Below are positions 1 through 10,479 of a DNA stretch of 15,097 nt, one piece after another. Under the pieces are notes generated by a model. That model did not search any database. It was not told where the DNA came from and worked only from the letters and a program-made list of their open reading frames with translations. Position 1 is the first letter of the stretch. Each line of letters begins with the position of its first letter. The DNA comes from Cerioporus squamosus. Its lineage: Eukaryota > Basidiomycota > Agaricomycetes > Polyporales > Polyporaceae. The DNA is taken from NCBI GenBank assembly GCA_022592435.1, contig JABYQS010000704.1, positions 1-15,097 on the forward strand, read 5' to 3'. The translations under genes and the position numbers were made by a program.

Positions 1-918
1 CCGCATGGTAACAGCTCTTGCCACTCGGAATACGTTCCTGACATTTGGGAAAACCACCCGTCAGCCTGTCAGGCTTGAGGCAAGTCCGCGTTGCGCCCGA
101 AGATGGTCAGACCACACTGCTCACACAGTGACCGCAGATGAACGGTCAGCATCGATACCTCTAATGGAATCGGAGGCCGTATTCAAGCGCACTGCTTGCC
201 AAGGGCCGCATTCAGACAGGCCATCAGCTGACATTACTCGAGTATCACCCGCGCCCGCTTGACTTGAGGTTATTCTCCTAGCGGGTTTCAAGTGCCCGCT
301 TGCAAATCGCCAGCGCACTGGCTGGGCGCAGCCACGATTGTAAGGGTTGGTCACTGACTCCAAGAACCAGTAATACACCGAATTTTGTCAGTCGATCAGC
401 AAGTGAACAGAACTCAAAGCTCGGCTTTGCCTCGGTACTCGGGAGGTGTAGCAGAGCGCCCTGGCGGCCGATGGCGATGCGTTAGGCGCTTCAACTGCCA
501 TATACAGGACGAACACGTGCAGAGCTTACACACCGCCAAAGCCGCTTCACGTCACCGCGAACCTCCTCCCCGCCTTCAGGCTGGCATGCATCGAGAAAAC
601 AACCCCGATTAAGGACGGAACCTTGTCGCCGCTTACCGTTCACTCGTAATGAAAGTAATCACACAACAACTGCGGTGATTCTTTTCCTCGTCTCTAGCCA
701 TGATCCGCCGTCGACCAGGTCCTGGAGGCCGTCAGCGACACCAGTCATCTCGCTCAGCCCATTCACTGTCTCTGCGAGCTTGGATGGTTCGACCCACCTA
801 CCGGGCTGCTATAAGAACATGCACCTCTGCGCCGTCCTTGGTTCAACACAACACATCCTCAACTCTTCCAGTACATAACCTCTAGCTACCAAGCACCCAC
901 CTCACCCTCCCAGACAAC
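1..918. other. Non-coding region upstream of the old yellow enzyme gene
   Basis: I see no supportable gene here. The open frames are short, start at arbitrary ATGs, lack recognisable domains and cannot be joined by plausible introns into a known family. The 9-mer gcccgcttg occurs directly at 254-262 and 294-302, and a small hairpin (agcggg...cccgct, about 280-300) sits beside the second copy. The final 110 bases probably contain the core promoter and leader of the gene that starts at 919. Confidence 0.6.
809..815 (+). promoter_or_regulatory. Possible TATA box of the old yellow enzyme gene
   Basis: The sequence ctataag lies about 105 bases before the ATG at 919. It is followed by a pyrimidine- and CA-rich leader ending cccagacaac before the ATG, which is common for basidiomycete 5' leaders. 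This rests on position and motif only; no transcription start is known. Confidence 0.35.
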
Positions 919-2380
<1,462 letters not shown>

Positions 2381-2897
2381 GAGTGTTCGCCCTCATGTCC
2401 GGGTGAAGAGGATCACACGGAGAATACCGTCCGAGTATCTGCCAATGCGACTCGCATATATCATCATCAATCTCACATTGGTCTGTACAGCGTGATGCAT
2501 GAGAAGTCTCGTAGCATACGACTCAAACGTAGTACATAGACTCATCGAAAACGTGAAGTTGAACTCACCGCCGCTATCCTGACGATCTCGAGGCTAATAT
2601 GGCGACCGAGGGGGCTGTTTCACTTACATTGAGTTCATGCGCTTACTGCAAATACAGCGGGTATGCCAGTCTGATTGTAATGATTCCAATAATTCTCCTT
2701 CAGTGGCTAAAACGTCGCCGCAACTTCAGGCGTCTGGGTTTCCTCTTTAGGTTGATTAGACCTTTGCACTCTCTCTACGTGCGATTGGTTGATCCATAGC
2801 TTCCCCAAAAATTTAAGAACGTGTAGCTCAAAAGATTTCATCCCAGAATCCTACAACAACGGTAGTGATACAATACAATGTCCGTCAAAAGAGTCGT
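2381..2897. other. Convergent intergenic region between OYE and Hsp9/12 copy A
   Basis: The OYE gene (+) and the Hsp9/12 copy A gene (-) converge here, so this stretch should hold both 3' UTRs. It is more AT-rich than the flanking exons. A 66-codon open frame at 2599-2799 contains a hydrophobic run, but it has no homology I recognise and no promoter-like sequence. I do not call it a gene. Confidence 0.55.
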
Positions 2898-3278
2898 TCA
2901 AGACTGGTTGTTGCCGAGACCCATGGCGTTCTTCGCCTTGTCCATCATGGAGGGCTAGTACCGGTCTATCAGCACATGCTCATGCTCAGCATGACAGAAG
3001 AAACACATGCCTGGGTTTCGTTTGAGTTGGAGCTGAACGCGTCACCGATCTGCTGTCCGGTGGACTTCTGGCTCTGGGGCTGCATGCTGGACGCAGCAGA
3101 GTCGCTCTTGCCCTTGAGCTTGTCACCGAAGTGCTCGGTGGTCGACTTCTCAGAGTCAGGCTGCATCGCGAGGCAATCGTGAGCATGAGGACAGACGCAA
3201 TCGGGCGAGAAAGAAAGAACGCACCTTCATGGCGGCGGAGGCCTTGTCGGTGAAGCTCTGGCGGCCGGCGTCGGACAT
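2898..3278 (-). CDS. Hsp9/Hsp12-family small stress protein, copy A
   Basis: Read on the minus strand, exons 3278-3225, 3160-3011 and 2954-2898 give an 86-aa protein. Exon 1 encodes MSDAGRQSFTDKASAAMK; exon 2 runs from PDSEKSTTEH to SSNSNETQ; exon 3 starts PSMMDKAKNAMGLG and ends in TGA. The order and both intron positions (after codon 18 and before PS, both phase 0) match copies B and C in this window. The family (yeast Hsp12, S. pombe Hsp9; small, hydrophilic, largely disordered) is induced by heat, osmotic and stationary-phase stress, and Hsp12 helps stabilise membranes. Intron 1 (3161-3224, donor gtgcgt) is normal. Intron 2 (2955-3010) begins with GC. If it were not removed, translation would continue ACVSSVM... 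to a TGA 13 codons later, losing the conserved KNAMGLG end. The start is the ATG of the family-standard MSD(A/P)GRQSFTDK. An annotator allowing only GT donors would miss exon 3. Confidence 0.9.
2955..3010 (-). other. GC-AG intron (intron 2 of Hsp9/12 copy A)
   Basis: On the minus strand the junctions read CAG|gcatgt ... gtactag|CCC over 56 nt. A branch-like ctgat lies about 15 bases before the AG. Splicing here is phase 0 and restores a C-terminus matching copy B. The nearest GT (at gcat|gtgttt) gives the wrong phase and destroys the conserved end. No transcript evidence is available. Confidence 0.8.
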
Positions 3279-3338
3279 GATAGTTAGGCGAAGTGGTAGA
3301 GCAGAGGTTATGAGTCGATTGGGTGGTAGAGAGGAGTC

Positions 3339-3485
3339 GTGAGTTCGTTGGTGTCGTCCTCGGTCGCCCTCACCAGGTATATATACCTGTTCGCGGGCGT
3401 AGTGGAGCCGCCGACGCATACGCGTCCGCTGCAGAGATGGCCCGCCATGACGCAGGGTGGTCCTGGCGGGGCAGCGCGTCATCGA
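3339..3485 (-). promoter_or_regulatory. Promoter and leader of Hsp9/12 copy A with blocks shared by copies B and C
   Basis: Reading toward the gene on the minus strand, three blocks recur in copy B and, more weakly, in copy C. The first is tcgatgacgcgct (3485-3473). The second is cactacgcccgcgaa followed by a TATA box (about 3405-3377). The third is gacgacaccaacgaactcac (3358-3339), which ends 60 bases before the ATG. The TATA sequence lies in a perfect 14-bp palindrome, aggtatatatacct (3375-3388). The last block is likely at or just after transcription start. The tgacgc core resembles sites for bZIP (ATF/CREB-type) factors, but that is inference. Confidence 0.6.
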
Positions 3486-3488
3486 CTC

Positions 3489-3980
3489 GACGCCATGACG
3501 CGTGCACAACTCCGGGAACGCATCGCGGTCAGATGGGTCCGACACCACCCTCTTTGGAAACCAAATGAACTGACTTGGTAAGATGTAGCACTGACGTCAA
3601 CGCACGTCGGGCGCGATTGGCAGCCTAGCTTCCGAGTGAGTTGGAGCACCTTGACAGTCGACGTCCATGGGAAAAAGGACTGGAACGCGAGCAGTGTATG
3701 AGGAAGCAGAGTCAGGCACGTAGCAACTGCGAGTTAGACATTACTTATCGTAGACGAGGTCGTGGTACAACAGGCGAAACGGCTACTAATACAACGTCCG
3801 TACCATGGCTTCTTGGAGCAGAGCTCCAAGAAACGCATGGTAAACCATCCATAACAAAGAGCTCCTCGACAACCAACCGAGACGTGCATATATGCATAGA
3901 AAACAACACACCCGACCAGTATGCCCCGATCTCCCAAGATGCAATGGGCACTCGAGCTCCGGAGTGCAGACCGCAGCATC
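3489..3980. other. Intergenic region between Hsp9/12 copy A and the PA-TM-RING gene
   Basis: This holds the distal promoter of Hsp9/12 copy A and the 3' UTR of the minus-strand PA-TM-RING gene. The 196-codon plus-strand frame at 3641-4231 runs through it and into the antisense of the RING gene's last exon. It has no recognisable domain and looks like chance. Nothing else is evident. Confidence 0.55.
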
Positions 3981-6294
3981 TCACATGTGCAGCACCGTGC
4001 GCGGAGCCAAGGGCAGGGGAGGGTTCGTCGCGTCATACCCGCCCGGGTCCTCGCGCGCCCGCCGCTGCCGCCTATGGCGAGCTGCCCGGAGGTACCGCGA
4101 GAACCGTGCGGCTGCGGACGAGATGGGCCGTGGTGCGCCGAGTGGGTGTGGCGGCTCGAGGGTGTCCCCCTCCTCGCCTGCGTTCATCATCGTCTGCAGG
4201 GCTTGGAAGTCTGGGAAGACCCGTATGGTGAGCATCGCGCGACAGTGATAGATAGATGGATGCAAAAGAGCTGCTTACCTTGCCGGCATATCGGACAGCT
4301 GCTGGAGAGCTCGAGCAGCCACTGGTCGACGCACTCCTGGTGGAAACGATGGTGTCCTTCGCAAGGGAGCACGCGCAGGTCGTCGCCCTCCTCGAAGTCG
4401 ACGATACAGATCGGACATGTCTCGCGACCAATGGCGTCTGGCACGACGTCCTTGTCGCCCCCAGAAGCAGGCTCCGCAGTCGGCTTCCGCGGGCGCGGGA
4501 CCACCTGAGGCACGTCCGACGACGAACCTGCACGGTTCAGCGGATCGTCTTGCCCATCGTCACCATCGCCTCCAGGAGTGTGCGCCAAGGTTGGAAGAGC
4601 AGCCACCGCGGACACCGCATCTGACCGCCGCGTCTGCTGCGCGTCGTCAAGTTGCGAGCTGACCGCCTTCCAGTCTCGCAGCTCGACCTCGACGTCGGCA
4701 CCGTCAGTCGGCGCCACCTTCGTCGCAACGGGAGAGTCCGGATCCCCATCGGCGCTCTCGATGTCCTTCGGGTGCACAGGGGCAGCTGGGACGTTCTCGG
4801 TGCGCCCGAACTTGACGACAGGGAAGGTGTCGAGAATCGCCCGAGTGAGACCGCGCGCGCGACTTTGAGCACCGAATGTTCCTGGAGGACCTCCGAAAGC
4901 GTCCGCTGAGCGCGGGCCATAGCGTTCTGGATGTCTGATTGCCCTGATCGCCTGGGGATGCGTGAGTAAGTTGACGAGCATATACGGATGGAGAATGAGG
5001 AGCATACTCCGGAGATGATCACAATACAGAACAGCGCCGAGACACAACCTGTGATAGCATACAGGATGATCCTAGTGACGAAAAGCTCAGAAAAGTCAAG
5101 AAGAAACCGCATATAAGATAAAGACGCCTAACATCGCGAGACTGGTGTTCGTGCTCTGGCTGTCTGAGCCGGTCCCGCCGCCGTCTCCGTCGCTCGTGGG
5201 GGTCGTCCCCGCAGTGGAGTTGTCGGTCGCATTCGATGCGGTGAGGGTTGCGAAGAGGTAACCCGTGTTGCCTATCGTGCCGTTGACGATCGCGTTCTGG
5301 ATCCCGCTGGCCGAGTCGTTCAGCAGCGACGGGCTGTACCAGTAGTACTTGGACGAATTGCCGAGCACGTTGCTGAATTGGCTCTCGATGATCTTGGAGG
5401 AGGAGAGGGACTGGGTGGCGAAGATGTCCATGACCTGGTCGAAGTTCGCGGGGTTGGAGTACTCGGGGTTTATGTAGCATGATATCGACTTCAGAGAGTA
5501 AAGCAGCTGGTGAAGAGCCGAGATAGGGTTGGTACCAAACCCATGGCTGATCAAGAAAACATAGAGGACGTACCGCTGCAACCGCACCCCTATCCCGCGC
5601 CAGTGTGAAGATGTCGTCCTCCATAGACGCAGTGGTCGAGTTAGCGTCGCACGATACGAGTGCAATCCAAGGCGTCGTCGCTAGTGAAATCAAGGATCAC
5701 ATTTTAACCACGCCCGAACGTACGCATGCGAAGTACTCACTCGTGCCGTTCGGTAGTTTGTCCTCGGAAAAGTGAACGAGGGCGCCCTGACAACAGAGGC
5801 ATAAGAACCAACAGAAGCTTCAATCAGAGAATAGGCATGGGCTGGGAGGTACGTGGACGATGGGTTGCAGCGATCGCCCGAATCCCAAGCAGGAGCCCTT
5901 CTGGAAGATCAATCCTCCGAGTCCCGGTGGCGGACACTCGCATCCTCATGCAACCCAGGTCCTTCGGATGGTCAGAACCAAACATGAGACGCACCTTGCT
6001 GATCCCAGTACTGTCCGCCCCGACCAACTGATACGAGATCATGCCCTCGTACACGCCAATCGGGTCCCCAAACCACTGCAGCTTGACCTTCGACACATCC
6101 GAGAAGTTGAGGCCCGCCGCCTGCGCGACGTCCGTCTGGTTCGTGCCCTGTGCGGGGATATACGCGTGCACGGGGGCCGGGGCGACGAGCAGGACAGCGA
6201 GGACAGTCGCCCAGCACAAGTTCAGGAGCACGAGGCCGCAGACGCCGCGCGAGATCCGAGAGCGAGCTGCTGAGCTCGAGGAGGTCCGATACAT
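3981..6294 (-). CDS. PA-TM-RING E3 ubiquitin ligase (signal peptide, lumenal PA-like domain, one TM helix, RING-H2)
   Basis: Minus-strand exons 6294-5995, 5786-5741, 5680-5574, 5506-5133, 5071-5008, 4951-4279 and 4210-3981 join in frame to 597 aa. Residues 1-44 form a basic then hydrophobic signal sequence ending PVHA. About 45-250 match the protease-associated (PA) lumenal region of fungal members (for example [31 protein letters not shown]), with several N-x-S/T glycosylation sites. A Ser/Thr/Gly linker precedes a transmembrane helix at about 276-297 ([20 protein letters not shown]). The juxtamembrane [14 protein letters not shown] follows. The RING-H2 finger uses C476, C479, C494, H498, H501, C504, C516 and C519 (CPIC...LPC...HRFHQEC...CPIC). 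The basic Arg-rich tail is about 330-420 bases downstream of the RING exon's end. Such proteins sit in endosomal or vacuolar membranes and ubiquitinate membrane cargo. Introns are 56-68 nt except the first, which is 208 nt. Substrates are unknown. Confidence 0.9.
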
Positions 6295-6835
6295 CGTGAT
6301 TCGTGAAGATGAGAGTACGTAGACTGGATCCGTTTGCGGACGCAGTCTTGGCCGTGGTCGGGACGTGGACGTGGACGTCGGCGAGGGCGAGAGCGATATC
6401 GCCGTCTGGGATGGAGGATGCGGCACGGAGTCGGCCAGGCAGGAGCTAGCAGCGCCTGAGAACGTGTGTGGGTGGGCTCCCGCGGCAGAAATAGGCCTTG
6501 TGCGCCGGTCGCTCCCAGAGCTAAGAATACGAGCCGGGAACAGTCAGGAGCCGTCGACCTCGCTGCTGCATCCCACAGAACCAACAAAGCAGCAAGCAAG
6601 CAGAACACCCATGGGCGCCTCTGTTCTCGGCACAGATTGCCGTCACGGCGGGCACGGGCGGCGGAGCGACCAGCTCGCGTTAACCCCCTCAAACCACCCT
6701 CGGGTAAGAGAGCTAGGTTCTAGCAAACCACAGGTTGTCTGCCAAGGAAAATAGATGCTATCATGCACGATGTTCGTGCTGCACTTCGTTCTAAGTATAC
6801 AACCATTTTCATTTCCTACCCTCCCGCCCGTCAAC
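6295..6835. other. Intergenic region upstream of the PA-TM-RING gene and downstream of the aminotransferase
   Basis: This 540-base stretch should hold the promoter of the PA-TM-RING gene and the 3' UTR of the aminotransferase, both on the minus strand. Minus-strand open frames extend upstream of the chosen RING-gene ATG (to 6426). They encode low-complexity Ser/Pro/Arg sequence placed before a good signal peptide, so the start at 6294 is preferred. I see no clear TATA box or other element. Confidence 0.5.
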
Positions 6836-8557
6836 TCACCCCTCACGAACGACCTCCTCGACCGCCTCAGCAAAGATCTTGCATCCCTTCGCGAGGTCCT
6901 CTTTCGTGATGTTCAACGGCGGGATGAACCGGATGACCTCGTACACGCTCGTCGTCAGGATCAGGAGGCCCTTCTCAACGCACTTCTTCATCACGCGGCT
7001 TGCGAGCTTCTCGGGAACAGAAGAGTTCCGGAAGGTGTCGTACGGGCCCGTGCCTGTCGGCGACGCGAACTCGACGGCGACCATGAGACCTTTGCCACGG
7101 ACGTCGAGAATCGCGGGCGCGAGCTTTGGGTTAGACCGCAGCGCGTTGAGGGCAGAGAAGAGCTCCTCGGACCTGGGACGGAGACGTGATTAGCCGCTGT
7201 GCACTCAAAGGCAATATGTGACGACTCACCGTGCGTTGACGTTCTCGAGGATGTTCTCCTCCTTCATGACGTCCGCGGCTGCAACGGCGGCGGCACACGA
7301 CACGGCATTGCCAGCATACGTGCCGCCCATCGAGCCAGGCTTGAGCTTGTCAGTGATCTCCTTCCGGCTGATCACTCCACTCAGAGGGAAGCCATTTGCA
7401 AGGCCCTATAGGAGCGACAGCATTAGTCCGGCTGCGAAGACGACATACACATCATTTGAAGGGCCGCTGTGACATCAGGACAGCTTCGCAGCACCACATT
7501 GTCATGGTGGTCATTATGCGGAACAAACGGCGGCGAGAATCGGCCACCATGCAGACCGATGGATCTAGAGTGTCGTGCAAGAAGCAAGACTCACCTTCGC
7601 CGTGAGGAGGATATCGGGGCGCACGCCCGAATACTCAATAAAGTAGTTCTTGCCCGTCCGTCCGTACCCAGACTGAACCTCATCGATGATGAGCAAAATT
7701 CCGTGCTTGTCGCAAATGCCCCGGAGGCCCTGGAGCAGCTCCTTCGGCGCTGGGACGTAGCCACCTTCTCCAAGGACGGGCTCAATGATAATAGCAGCGG
7801 TGTCCTTCGGGTTGGTCGCCTGCGAGAGGAGGAGATGCAGCTGGTTCAAGCACATCTCTGATATCTTCGAGCTCGGGGTGTCCGCGGGCACGCCGAGCTG
7901 ATGCCAGAACGGGAAAGGGGTCACGAAGACTCCGGGCTGGAGAGGGTGGGGCTGTCAGCACGTAGAGAGGTAAGGTGGGAGAGCAGCCGGACACACACCA
8001 TGAGCGGGTGGACACCCTCGCTGTAGATCGTCTTGCTCTTCGTGAGGGCCATGGCGCCGAAAGTGCGGCCGTGGTACGCGCCCTGCATGGTGATGATGTT
8101 TTGTCGGCCGGTGACCGTGCGAGCCAGCTTGATCGCTCCCTCGACGGCCTCAGAGCCGGAGTTCCAGAAGAAGAACGAGTCAAGCGACGGGTCCGGCATC
8201 ATCGGGAGCAGCCGTTCGATGAGCTGCAGGTACGGCTCGTGGAACCCGATGCTGCACTGCGCGTGGACTATGTTCATGCACTGATCCGCTGCGGCCTTGC
8301 TGACCTTGGGATGGCAGTGGCCTATATCGTGTTACTAGGTCAGCCGTATTCAACGGCTCAAGCCCGACTTACTCACCGAGGTTCGTCACGCCGATACCGC
8401 AGGTGAAGTCTAGCATCTTCCTGCCGTCGCCCAGGGTGACATAGGAGCCCTCGCCCTTCTGCATTACGGCCTCGACGACACGGCCGAGTCCCTTCGTGAC
8501 ATGCTTCTGGCCGAACTCGACTAGCGAGGCGTGCGACTGTGTAGACGAGGAAGCCAT
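6836..8557 (-). CDS. 4-aminobutyrate transaminase-like class-III PLP aminotransferase
   Basis: Minus-strand exons 8557-8377, 8321-7999, 7936-7595, 7405-7230 and 7172-6836 give 452 aa, the normal length for GabT-type enzymes. The family moves the amino group of an omega-amino acid such as GABA to 2-oxoglutarate (or pyruvate), giving succinate semialdehyde for the GABA shunt. Visible signatures: FTCGIGVTNLGHCHPKV near the N-terminus, WNSGSEAVEGA at 113-123, QGAYHGRT at 140-147 (aromatic PLP-stacking Tyr143 and His144), IIDEVQSGYGRTG with cofactor-binding Asp253, and LLTAKGLANG with the Schiff-base Lys282. Lys282 is the last codon of exon 3. No mitochondrial targeting sequence is evident, so a cytosolic enzyme is likely. 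The start at 8557 is preferred over an upstream in-frame ATG (8644) because a TATA-like box lies between them. Introns are 55-62 nt except the third (189 nt). GABA is the likeliest substrate, but other omega-amino acids or ornithine-like substrates cannot be excluded. Confidence 0.93.
7406..7594 (-). repeat. Unusually long intron 3 of the aminotransferase, with two internal inverted repeats
   Basis: This intron is 189 nt, about three times its neighbours, and follows the catalytic-lysine codon directly. It contains two perfect inverted repeats: gctgcgaag (7431-7439) with cttcgcagc (7484-7492), and catggtgg (7503-7510) with ccaccatg (7544-7551). Family alignment (AK|GL) shows no missing exon. 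The pairing could shorten the distance between splice sites in the pre-mRNA, but that is inference. Confidence 0.6.
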
Positions 8558-8597
8558 GTTTCGGATATGTGCAGAAGGTCCACTTGCGGCTCGCGAA

Positions 8598-8604
8598 TTT
8601 ATAT
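8598..8604 (-). promoter_or_regulatory. TATA-like box of the aminotransferase gene
   Basis: On the minus strand this reads atataaa within gcatataaattcgcg, ending about 40 bases before the ATG at 8557. This fits a short leader and argues against the in-frame ATG at 8644, which would lie upstream of the box. Confidence 0.5.
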
Positions 8605-10479
8605 GCGAGCAAGCGTCAGTAGCCTCGTACGAGGGGCGAGACAAGACCGCAGTGGAGAACGGGGTCCGAGAGCTGTAGGAGATAGTATCCAGTCAGCGAC
8701 CATCCATCAGCGGGGGAAAGAGTATGACGAGACCGATAACCGTTCTACTGCGATCGCAGAAGCACGGAGTGTGGAAGACATTCTGTACACACGCAAGGTA
8801 GCCATCTGACACTCTGTCGGAGCTGAGTCCAATACAGTATGCGCCAAGATGGACCCTAGGACACTGAACGATAGGTTACTGTTCCGCCTGCGGACCATTC
8901 AAGAAGAACGAGGGTGTACAGCTCGCCTGCCGCCTGCCTGAGCGTCGCTTTCGATCCTGGTCCCATGCGAGTCCGGAGATATCCTGCCACCGTCCGTAGC
9001 CAACTCGTGCGTACCCCCTGAGCCTGTGTCCCCGGGACTTGATGCGCGCCCATCTTAGAGGAGCCGAGACGTAGGACGCGTGCACCTGGCGCGCAGCCAA
9101 GGAGGGATGCCGTATATGTGTGACTCAACACGTACGTCCCATGGCGAATGCATCCATACGAGGTTGGACGAACATACCAGACCCTGAGCAGCGTCTCTGG
9201 TGGCGCCGCACTTGGCGCACACGCTGAATGACGCAGGGTGCGCGTCGCTGCCCAGTGGATAGAAGCTGACCACGGTGTCCCGCCACGGTCGCCGTCCACC
9301 CTACACCTCACACGACACCTCGCACGTCCTGCCTTCATCCCGGTGCCCGGAGCAATGTGATATCGAAACAACCACAGAGATAAGTACTCACCCGACGGTA
9401 GCGTTCAGAGTCCCGCGCGCGCGAGTGAGGAGGGTCCCGGAAGAGTGCAAACGAGTTCGGCCAGACGAGAGCATGGGGGTAGGAGGATAAAAGGACGGAA
9501 CGGAGCGCGAGTCACGGCCGGGTGTAAGTGCCACCTGCAGTCATACTAGGCCGCACGCGCTCTAGCCGAGTCTTCGGGCCTCCTATTCCGGGCATGTCCT
9601 GTCTCAATACGAGCACGACCGCCAGCACTCGTTCACACACCTCCGTTCGTGGCGTTATTTTTTGGGCAAATGACGGCCGTTCTTGAGCCTCTCCACAGGA
9701 ACTTGGGAATGTCGGCCACCTGATTCCGCCTCGTGACTGCGGCAGGCGACGGAGAGGCGAAGATGCCACACGTCCTCCTCGCGTAGGCCGCATAAACCAC
9801 ATTTCACGGGTCCTTGAACGAAGGTGGATTGAGCGGTGAAGAGGCCAGAACATCAGCGAGGGCAGTTGCCAGATGAGGGTGAGTTTGCTGAGCTTAACTC
9901 AGCTTTGCTCGCAAGTGACTGTTCGCACGCAGCCGACTACAGCCGACGCTCCCCGACCGCGGGAGACGCGCCTAGCTTGGCAGATCTCCGCGAGCAGATC
10001 AACTATTACCTGGACCCACAAATTATACCCCTTATGCAAATGCCGCGCCCTGCCAGGCCAGACCTGACTAGACCGCGATGCCACCACGAGCGAGGCAAGA
10101 CCTCAGTGAGTTCGCACCATCGTAGTATTAGCATCAAGGCGTACCAACTAGCTCCAGGCGAATGATACTTGCCGCAATGTAATGGCACACGAGATGAGGG
10201 AGACCAGAATCTCGCTCTCGGGGCACGAACGCTTGGTGATTCGTTCAGAATGGTACGCATGGTATGTCGTCTTCTCTCAGGCTGGACGTGGCCGGCATGG
10301 GTGCATACCAACGCGACTACTCGCACACGATAGTTTGTCGTCCCCAATACCAATAGCGATTCCCTACCAACAGTACTGAATACAACAAGTTCCTCAAAGA
10401 CAGACCCAGCACATATACTGCAAAACGCGAACGAAGGCAAAGTGTAGACCGGCAGACCAGGCAACGCCCGATCAAGAAC
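8605..10479. other. 1.9 kb region with no supportable gene
   Basis: This stretch lies between the promoter of the aminotransferase and the 3' end of the lipase gene. Open frames of up to 171 codons exist on the minus strand (8856-9371 and 9512-9853). They are Arg/Ser/Gly-rich, overlap other open frames and show no family motif, codon pattern or sensible intron structure. A small hairpin (gctgag-cttaa-ctcag c) occurs at 9887-9903. A non-coding RNA or an unrecognised lineage-specific gene cannot be excluded. Confidence 0.5.

Noticed and set aside
784..796. ggttcgaccc resembling a tRNA B box
   Set aside because: The flanking bases do not form a T-arm stem, and no acceptor stem or A box is found at the right distance.
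2599..2799. 66-codon open frame with a hydrophobic segment
   Set aside because: It lies in a convergent 3' region with no promoter-like sequence and no homology I recognise.
3641..4231. 196-codon plus-strand open frame, and the overlapping frame at 3921-4508
   Set aside because: These overlap the last two exons of the PA-TM-RING gene in antisense and show no family features or plausible introns.
5096..5135. Reading the RING gene's pre-membrane exon through to [15 protein letters not shown] as a GPI-like or short C-terminus
   Set aside because: A gttagg donor within the ATG codon joins exactly to GATCATCCTG to give [12 protein letters not shown], the expected transmembrane helix. The RING exon then follows in frame.
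8856..9371. 171-codon minus-strand open frame
   Set aside because: Composition is low in information, the frame overlaps other open frames, and there is no recognisable motif. It is more likely chance in GC-rich DNA.
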